64,000 nucleotides of DNA from Anthoceros angustus (Eukaryota > Streptophyta > Anthocerotopsida > Anthocerotales > Anthocerotaceae). This document shows, in pieces, positions 57,696 to 64,000 of the stretch. The stretch lies in the NCBI GenBank assembly GCA_010909165.1, contig MU008152.1, positions 310,001-374,000 on the forward strand. Direction: 5' to 3'. A program made the translations under genes and the position numbers. The notes below the pieces were generated by a model. That model was not told the origin of the DNA. It did not search any database and saw nothing but the letters and a program-made list of their open reading frames with translations. Every line of letters begins with the position of its first letter. Within the stretch, counting starts at the first letter, position 1.

Positions 57696-58307
57696 ATGGG
57701 CTTATCGAGTGAGCCAATTGCAACCTTCGGATTATGGTACAGGAACTTCCAGTTCGCCTTCCCTACTGCGCAGCTGAAGAAGGGCCTGACCGCTGTCCAT
57801 GTGACCACGCTGGACGAGGTGGTGAGTGTAAACTCCTTCTTCACAGTGGCAGTCTTCATTGGGCTCTCCCTTGTGGTGCCCAACAGCAACACACTATTAG
57901 CACCTCCGCCTAAGGACCCAGCATGCTATCCTGGCTCTCACGTCATCAAGCAGCTGCTCGTCTTCATGGTGGTATCCTTCAGCTGCTTCCAGTTTTCCAG
58001 CCTGGTGGCCCACGGCATGAAGCTTGCCATTGTTCTGAAAAATGGGGACAACAAGGAGGAGCCCCACTTCGGAGAAGTGAGCTACAGGGTATTGAGGATC
58101 GGCATGGGCTTTGCTGCACTGGGCTCTGTAACGGGAACGGTTTTCCTCATGCTGGCCTTGCTCAACATCATCCAGTTGAGGTTTGGGAGGCTGGATTGCG
58201 AATCTGAAAACTGGGCGAGAACAGCAGCAATTCCACTGTTGGTGCTGGTACCTGCTGGCGTGCTTATTTTCCTGTCTGCTGTATTACACGGCCTCTTTTT
58301 CCATTGA
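57696..58307 (+). CDS. Plant four-TM membrane protein (MEE60-like family)
   Basis: A single-exon frame of 203 aa. After a short N-terminus (LWYRNFQFAFPTAQLKKGLT) come the conserved blocks VTTLDEVVSVNSFFTVAVFI, VVSFSCFQFSSLVAHGMKLA and RIGMGFAALGSVTGTVFLML, then LLNIIQLRFGRLDC. Four hydrophobic segments fall at about 46-61, 85-113, 134-162 and 175-202, so it is an integral membrane protein. This layout matches a plant-specific family of unknown biochemical role to which Arabidopsis MEE60-like proteins belong (recalled, not searched). Start: the ATG at 57,696 keeps the conserved N-terminal YRN.QFAFP block. The upstream ATG at 57,584 is out of frame. It is convergent with the bZIP gene, with 1.1 kb between stops. 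Confidence 0.75.
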   Translation: MGLSSEPIATFGLWYRNFQFAFPTAQLKKGLTAVHVTTLDEVVSVNSFFTVAVFIGLSLVVPNSNTLLAPPPKDPACYPGSHVIKQLLVFMVVSFSCFQFSSLVAHGMKLAIVLKNGDNKEEPHFGEVSYRVLRIGMGFAALGSVTGTVFLMLALLNIIQLRFGRLDCESENWARTAAIPLLVLVPAGVLIFLSAVLHGLFFH

Positions 58308-59399
58308 CGTTGATACAGGAGCTGTCGGCTCTTGCCTTCATTGTATTGTACGACGCGGTGTATCTGTAACTGTAACTTCTAAACGCAGAGGAGCTTATAT
58401 AGCTTCGCAGGAAACTTGTAGGATGAATTCGCAGGAATGTTTTAGGATGCATGTCCGCAGAACAGACAGACATTAGAAGGGGACTTGTTACAAGTTGGTT
58501 CAAGAAATGTACATGAAGTGCTTCGGGTAGAAGGACCACTCCAGAGGAACATCAGAGCTACGTACAACAGTTCAGGGCCTGAGCTTGCTAGCTAAGCCAC
58601 CTATCTGGCAACCGACTGCTCCAAAGCTAACTCGTGCAGACGACAAGAAGAGTTGCTGCCACAAACTGGTACTGGGACGGGTTCAGGATCAGAAGTTTAA
58701 TGGTCAAAGGTTAGGATTCATCATGAACAATGATTCCCATTTTCATAAATGGGAACGAATTCCATCTAAGGCTGATTTTCTAACAACAGTTCCAGAGGGT
58801 GCGTATAAGACTAGGAAACGAAACGAAAAAAGTCGACAATGTTACAAGCAGACGCAACAGCTTGATGATAACCTTCATCGTTGCTCCACCTTTCTGCTCC
58901 TGGATGTGGATTCTCTCACCAACTGAACCCCACCTCCAGACCTAGATTCCTCCTCCGCGGGAAAACTGATAGCACCTGTGCACCCAAACTTCAGACCTCT
59001 TTCTATGCCATATCAACAGAAACTGCGAGTAACATACACTTGAAACTTTCAGAGAAAAAACTAGCAAAGAAATTATGGCTACTTCTAGCGCTCCCATAGC
59101 TCGATCAACGATACTAAGAGGGACTGGGATCTAGCTGCGTGAGGAGCAATAATTGCCCCTGGGCCACCCAGGCAAGGCCACCCAAAGCAAAGGCAGCAGG
59201 ACTTTCAACAGGTTGTGTCAAGAACCGGACCCAAGACAACACTCTGAACTACAGTAAGCTTAGTGCCACCCATCTCAACGTGACTTAATGCAGGGTCCTA
59301 AGTAGAACCTACCTAAATTGGATCCTTGAGGAACATGTAATCACTCCATTCTTCACCCAAGAGACTGATCAAATGTATGCTGACAAGAAAGTTGGCAAT
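58308..59399. other. Convergent 3' regions, no gene
   Basis: Lies between the stops of the membrane-protein gene and the bZIP gene and should hold both 3' UTRs. No further coding signal is convincing. Confidence 0.6.
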
Positions 59400-61263
59400 C
59401 TACCATGGGCCCGAACGAGTTCGCCTCAGAGCCATAGCCCTGGATTGTGGTGCAGACTGTTGCCCATGAGCGACCATTGCTTCAATCATCTGCATCAAAT
59501 CAACATCAGCTCAGAGCAGAACCTCATACAAACAGTGGCTCAGGAACTGCCCACATGTAGCAACTGGAGACACACCTGCTTCTTCTTCATTTCTTCCTCC
59601 TGCTAGCCACCGTGAAAAAAGGGAAATCAGGACAGGCATCACGAAAATAGAGAATCAACAAACCAACCGCATTACAATAACCTATCCCATTCAACGAAAT
59701 GGTCATGTCGTAGCATACCTGCAGCTTCTTCAGCCTCATGTTCTCCTCTTTCAGCTGCGTAACCTCAGCTTCCAACTCGACAGTGTACGCCTGGAGTCAA
59801 AGTACCAACTCATCAGCATCCTGGATGAGACCAATCCCTTTGAGACTGCTATTCTGCGGCTTAGCTGCTAGGTGACGGCTAAGCCTACCATAAGATGTCG
59901 TGAACAACATCTCCACCAATCCGAAAACATGGCAGCAAACAGGAGCTCTGCCACAGCATCAAGGCTCGACAGCACAAAGAAGGAATGTGTATTGGCACAC
60001 ATTAGTCCACGTAACCTCTGTCATCAGCACTCTAAACACTAGAATAGAGGGTTGCTGGTAATCGACCTGCTTGCGAGCCCGTGATCGAGCAGCAGACTCC
60101 CGGTTCTTTATCATGCGACGTTGACGCCGCTCCACAACTTTTTCTACTGGCCCATCCGGACCCCTCTTCCTTCCCCTCAAACCGTCTAACCCGTAGCCAC
60201 CGCCTATTGGAGAAAGGCTCAACCCATTCCCACCATTACCCATACTATCAGAGATGGGGCTGGTGGGTGATGCCGGGGCGAGCGCAAGAGTGCTCATTCC
60301 GGCTCCTGCACCAAGCCCAATACCCAGCCCTCCTGCCATGCTGTTGGCCAGACCACCTCCTAACGGACCAAGACCTACCGGCCCGCCGTTGCCCATCCTC
60401 TTGGCAGCATTCACGTAAGCAGCAGCCTCGACTTGCTGCTGGGCAAGTAGCGCTTGCTGCTGCTGGGCGGTGCGGAACTGATCACTCAACCACTGCACCT
60501 GCACCTGCTGCTGCTGCTTGAAAGCATCTACCTGCATGGCATCCAAGGCATTTGCCGGCGACAGAGTGAGGCCGGGATGAATCCCAGCCCCCATGTCTCG
60601 TTCTGCACCAGCGGTGCCTTCCCTGTCTGCGAAGCCTGCTGCCAGGTCAACTCTGTCTCCAACATTGTCACCTCCTGCAGGGGGAGCAGGTGGGAAGCCA
60701 CCAGAAACAGGGACCAACGAATTGCCTACAGAGTCTAAGTCGTCTCGAACTACGCCAGCTCTCACCAGAAAATCCTCCAAAGTCATCTCTCCAAATGTTG
60801 TGGTCCTTTGCTGCTGGGCGGTGGTGGCGGTGGTAGCCCCATCGTTCGAAGCGTGGATGTCCCGCCACACTTCATCCACAGTCTTCCTGCTCAAAGTCCG
60901 AGGCAGAGTAAGAGACCCCTGCCTCTGCAAGCTGGGCTGCCTAGTCAGCCCCTCTCTATCAGGTGGCGGCTGCTGGGCCTCCGCGCCCGAGGAAGCAGTG
61001 GTCATGAGCGCCGCCATGGCTTGCTGCTCCTCAGCCGTCCAGATGTTTTTCAGAAACTCGTCCATGTTCATGGACCCGAAATTCTTCACTTCCGGTATCG
61101 AGCTCTGGAACTCGTCCAGAGTCAGAGAGTAGATGGAACTCTGCCTCGCTAACGAGCCAAACCCGCCGCTGAGCCCCCTCCCCAAGCTCGGGAAGGAGGC
61201 ATTCAGAAGGGCGGTGCTCGAAGCCATGGGCGCAGACTGCGCCTGCTGTGCCTGAGACCCCAT
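59400..61263 (-). CDS. ABF: ABI5/ABF/AREB-type bZIP transcription factor
   Basis: Group-A bZIP factor. In plants these bind ABRE (ACGT-core) promoters and mediate abscisic-acid responses after SnRK2 phosphorylation. Exons 61263-60067, 59790-59719, 59599-59576 and 59489-59400 join by GT-AG introns (276, 119, 86 bp) to give 460 aa. All group-A domains are present: C1 (LARQSSIYSLTLDEFQSSI, GSMNMDEFLKNIW; ~38-75), C2 (LTRQPSLQRQGSLTLPRTLS, KTVDEVWRDI; ~107-136), C3 (FGEMTLEDFLVRAGVV; ~157-172) and C4 (LRRTRSGPW at the C-terminus). RQSS, RQPS and RTRS are R-x-x-S/T kinase sites. The basic region has NRESAARSR (N-x7-R) and runs into AYTVELEAEVTQLKEENMRL. Exon 3 is only 24 bp (EEEMKKKQ). Poly-Gln runs lie near 290. 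Start: ATG at 61,263, directly after an acceptor-like CAG|GT, suggesting a 5'-UTR intron. The frame is also open to 61,344. Confidence 0.95.
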
Positions 61264-62250
61264 ACCTGCCCGGGTATGACCAAGAAATGCAACAAAAAAA
61301 GATGCAACCTTCAACACCCTCTCCAACCAACGCGCTGCCTCCAATTATCCCGCACCTGGTCTCTTCCTAATGTTAGCACCTCAAGGAGAGCTGGAACGAG
61401 CTGATACCCCTCTCTTCCCAAAAAGAAGCGGCCATGTCCAAGATAAGTCACGGATCTTGCACAAACCACTCCATAAATCTACAGCTTACCACACCAGCCG
61501 CCAACCTGGCTCGCAGAGCTGCTACTCCCTGCATACTCCACAGACAACAACTCGCCAAAACTTTCCCCGTCAACCCCTCCCAACGATCTGCCAGCGGGAC
61601 GCCAGCAGGGAACAGAAACTCTCAATTTCTGAAGCAGATCATGCATGCCACACCTTGGCTCCCCCTTCCATAAAGATAAACGGCCGGGGCAAGAGCAGGG
61701 AAACACTTCACACTTCACTTCACTTCCGTCCGCCAGCGGCTTGGCATCAAGGTTGTCAGCTCTTCACAGGAGCAGGCAGACCAGAGGATTTTTTTTGCAG
61801 AGAACCTCTCGAGGAAACCTCGATCAGGTTGGGACGGCCAGGGTAGGCTCCCCAGTAATAACGCACAAAAGTGGCGTGCTGCTGTCGAATTCAACGAAAA
61901 ATGTGAGAAGGCAGGAAGGAAGGAAGGGGAGGAAGGGGGGGACGGCAGCAAAGTGGGGGAAAGAGGGCGGGGGAGGGGAGGAGGAGGGGACCTGACCTCC
62001 CCGCTCAGTCTGGCTCCAGGGTGAGGAAGAGGAAGAGGAGAGGGAATGGCAGGAGGGGAGAGAGGGCGCCGTGGCTGCAGCTGCACGAACAGTGGGAAGA
62101 AGTGGAGATGGCGGGCGGAGGAGGCAACCCTGGGGCAGCAAGGGTGCGCTCAGAGGAGGAGCAGGCAGCAGGGCAGCAGGCGGGGCTGGGACAGCGGAGG
62201 AAGGCACCCAGGAGGAGAAAAGAGTCGCAGAGCTGTCTTGCTTCTACGGC
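61264..62250 (-). promoter_or_regulatory. 5' leader/promoter side of the bZIP gene with CT-rich tract
   Basis: An acceptor-like pyrimidine-CAG just before the start codon implies a leader intron. About 61,900-62,245 is purine-rich on the plus strand (GGAAGGAAGG, GGAGGAAG runs), so the transcript or promoter strand is CT-rich, as in many plant 5' leaders. The leader donor could not be placed. Confidence 0.45.
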
Positions 62251-64000
62251 GGCCTCGTGTCTAGGCTAGCCGCCTTGAGTTTCGCCGGCGGGAAGATTCG
62301 CCCATTGCCTTACGCCGCGGTCAAACGGTAGTCGAAGAAACGGTGTTAAAGCCGCGTTCTAGGCGGCGCCGACGCGTGGAGGCTAACGGGGGCAGTTGTC
62401 GACGCGTGGCCGGCCGTGACACACGAGAGGTGCTTTCGCGACGGCGAAACCCGTTTCGCCTTGAGCGCCGGCGCAAGGGCTCTCCAGGATGCCCTAACGG
62501 AACGGGACGTGTGTGGGTGACAAATGGAGGACACCGGCTGGGCTGCTGCCGGGGGCACACTTGGTGACAATCGCTTCGCTTCTCATCGCCCGCTCATTGA
62601 CTTAGATACCCTGTTTGGTGAAGCGCAAATGGCTGTGTTCCGAGAACGACTGCTGGCCCCGGCCTTTAAAGGACACTTAGCACCGAACAGCAAGTTACTA
62701 CAACAACGAAACGACGTGTTATATGTAAGCACGGCCTGCTTTCTCCTGGTCCTGGCCCTGGCCCTGGCCTTGCCCTTATTGCCTTGCTTCTGTTGCTCTT
62801 GCACCTGACAATGCAACAACCACTAAATTCGACTGTACGATTCTGTTTTCTACTCTGTGCTCTGTGCCCTTCCCTATTTCTTCACCCACAGCATGCCAGA
62901 AACACGCTGACGAGTGTCCATTTGTGACCACCGTGGGGCACAACCTCCCCTCCTTCTCCGCATGTGCTTTCAAATTCAACCGCCCATTGTTTCCTATGCA
63001 TGCATCGCCTGCAATATTTTGATCTTTATCAGGATGTTTCTTCCCCCGGGTCTAGGAGCTTCCTCCCACAGCACACACCTGCGCATTGAGGTTACCTAAA
63101 TGGTATCATAAGTTCCAAATCCTAAGTAGACAAACATGGCTTCACACACGTTGTGGGGTCCGGGGACAAGACAAAAACATCACTATGGTACCTTTATAAT
63201 TTTAATCTTATACATGTATGTGGTTTTGTTTTGTGCATTCCACGTGGCACTGCGATATAACTATAACGGCTTTGTTTACAAAACATAAAGATTAATTCAT
63301 CCCGAACTTTTGAATTGAGATTTTTCATAGCATTGGTTCATCACGATTTTGTGTGTGCTAATAGTGTGGGAGAAGAGGTTTTTGAGCCCGGCTGGAGCCC
63401 TTTTTGATTAGGGGTTGAAACCGTCGGTGGAATATGAGCCGGTAAATACATACCCCTATTCTCCCTCCATTCTTTATGGATTCTTGATCTGAAAGTCACA
63501 GCGTGTAGGTGAGGACAATAATGGGACTTCACGTTTTTTAGGAGACCAACATGGTGGGAGTGAATTAAAATGCATAACTCAAAATACTCGGAAATAAAAT
63601 TTCCAAAAGAGGGTGGGTATATTGTGATGACCTAGCCCCCGCACGCTTTAGAATGCTTTCATAAACTTTTACTAGATCAAATCTCTTGATGGCTTTGCAT
63701 GTTAAATTGACTGAAAAATAAAGGTAAAAACCTGATTTGGCTATTCATCTTCCCTAAGGGTAGATTATCGTTTTTTCTCTAGACAAAGCAAACCTGCAAG
63801 TAGTTCATCTTCATAGACTAAGTTGAGTAAGGAAGATAGGGGTTTCAGGTTTACTCATCTCCCTCAAAGTTAACCCTCATTCTCGTATGTTACTAAGGAG
63901 AAGCATTTACAGGGCGTTTGGACTCTGTTGACTATGTCTAGCTGTAACCCAATTGACAATAGGATACACAAATCGTTGGAGACTGAATTGAGGGCATTTC
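62251..64000. other. No gene recognised
   Basis: A GC-rich part (to about 62,520) carries short frames on both strands. A frame at 62,524-62,808 ends in a low-complexity CTGGCC-repeat-coded Leu/Ala run and has no domain support. From 62,900 on the sequence is AT-richer with nothing supported. Confidence 0.5.

Noticed and set aside
60081-61132. Plus-strand frames opposite the bZIP exon
   Set aside because: Antisense shadows of a conserved, correctly spliced minus-strand gene.
62524-62808. 94-codon frame with a hydrophobic tail
   Set aside because: The hydrophobic tail is encoded by a CTGGCC-type low-complexity repeat. No homology is recognised, and a matching frame runs on the other strand.

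Overview
The window looks like nuclear DNA of a land plant, probably a non-seed plant (lycophyte or bryophyte grade). It holds spliced host genes with short introns (about 80-280 bp): a PIP1 aquaporin, a PHAX-like RNA-export adaptor, a four-TM plant membrane protein and an ABI5/ABF-type bZIP factor with all its plant-specific domains. The exact lineage cannot be fixed from the sequence alone. I saw no tRNA or rRNA gene and no CRISPR array.

Layout. 1-5.0 kb: no intact gene; degenerate tandem repeats, a 411-bp hAT-like MITE with perfect 8-bp target duplications, and a decayed coding relic. 5.06-6.19 kb: PIP1 on the minus strand (4 exons). 9.0-10.4 kb: PHAX-like gene on the plus strand (4 exons). 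13.0-15.5 kb: retroelement relics on the minus strand. 15.5-54.6 kb: a nest of transposons. 57.7-58.3 kb: membrane protein gene, plus strand. 59.4-61.3 kb: bZIP gene, minus strand, convergent with it. 61.3-64 kb: CT-rich leader/promoter side of the bZIP gene, then nothing recognisable.

The nest has four levels. A truncated Copia element (A; 15.46-16.13 and 53.47-54.6 kb) is split in its integrase by a very long-LTR Gypsy element (16,132-53,461; TSD CAAAG). The 3' LTR of that element is split by a second Copia element (B; 30,389-48,876; TSD GGCAA, unusual AG...CT LTR ends). Copia B is split in its pre-integrase/integrase region by a 10.4-kb DNA transposon (35,496-45,911; 32-bp inverted ends, probable CATG target duplication). 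Removing each insert rejoins the interrupted sequence exactly at the first and third junctions. At the second, the target matches the intact LTR1 copy except for one extra G. Internal head-to-tail duplications of 0.3-2.1 kb occur at three of the four levels.

The most unusual content is in the innermost DNA transposon. Its minus-strand gene resembles the DUF7869-type, transposase-like family. Its divergent plus-strand gene encodes a ParB/sulfiredoxin-like domain followed by a beta-class DNA N-methyltransferase, now broken by frameshifts. A 19-bp iteron-like array lies between the two genes, and near-identical GC palindromes lie between their coding blocks. A ParB-methyltransferase carried by a plant TIR transposon is the best candidate here for an undescribed system.
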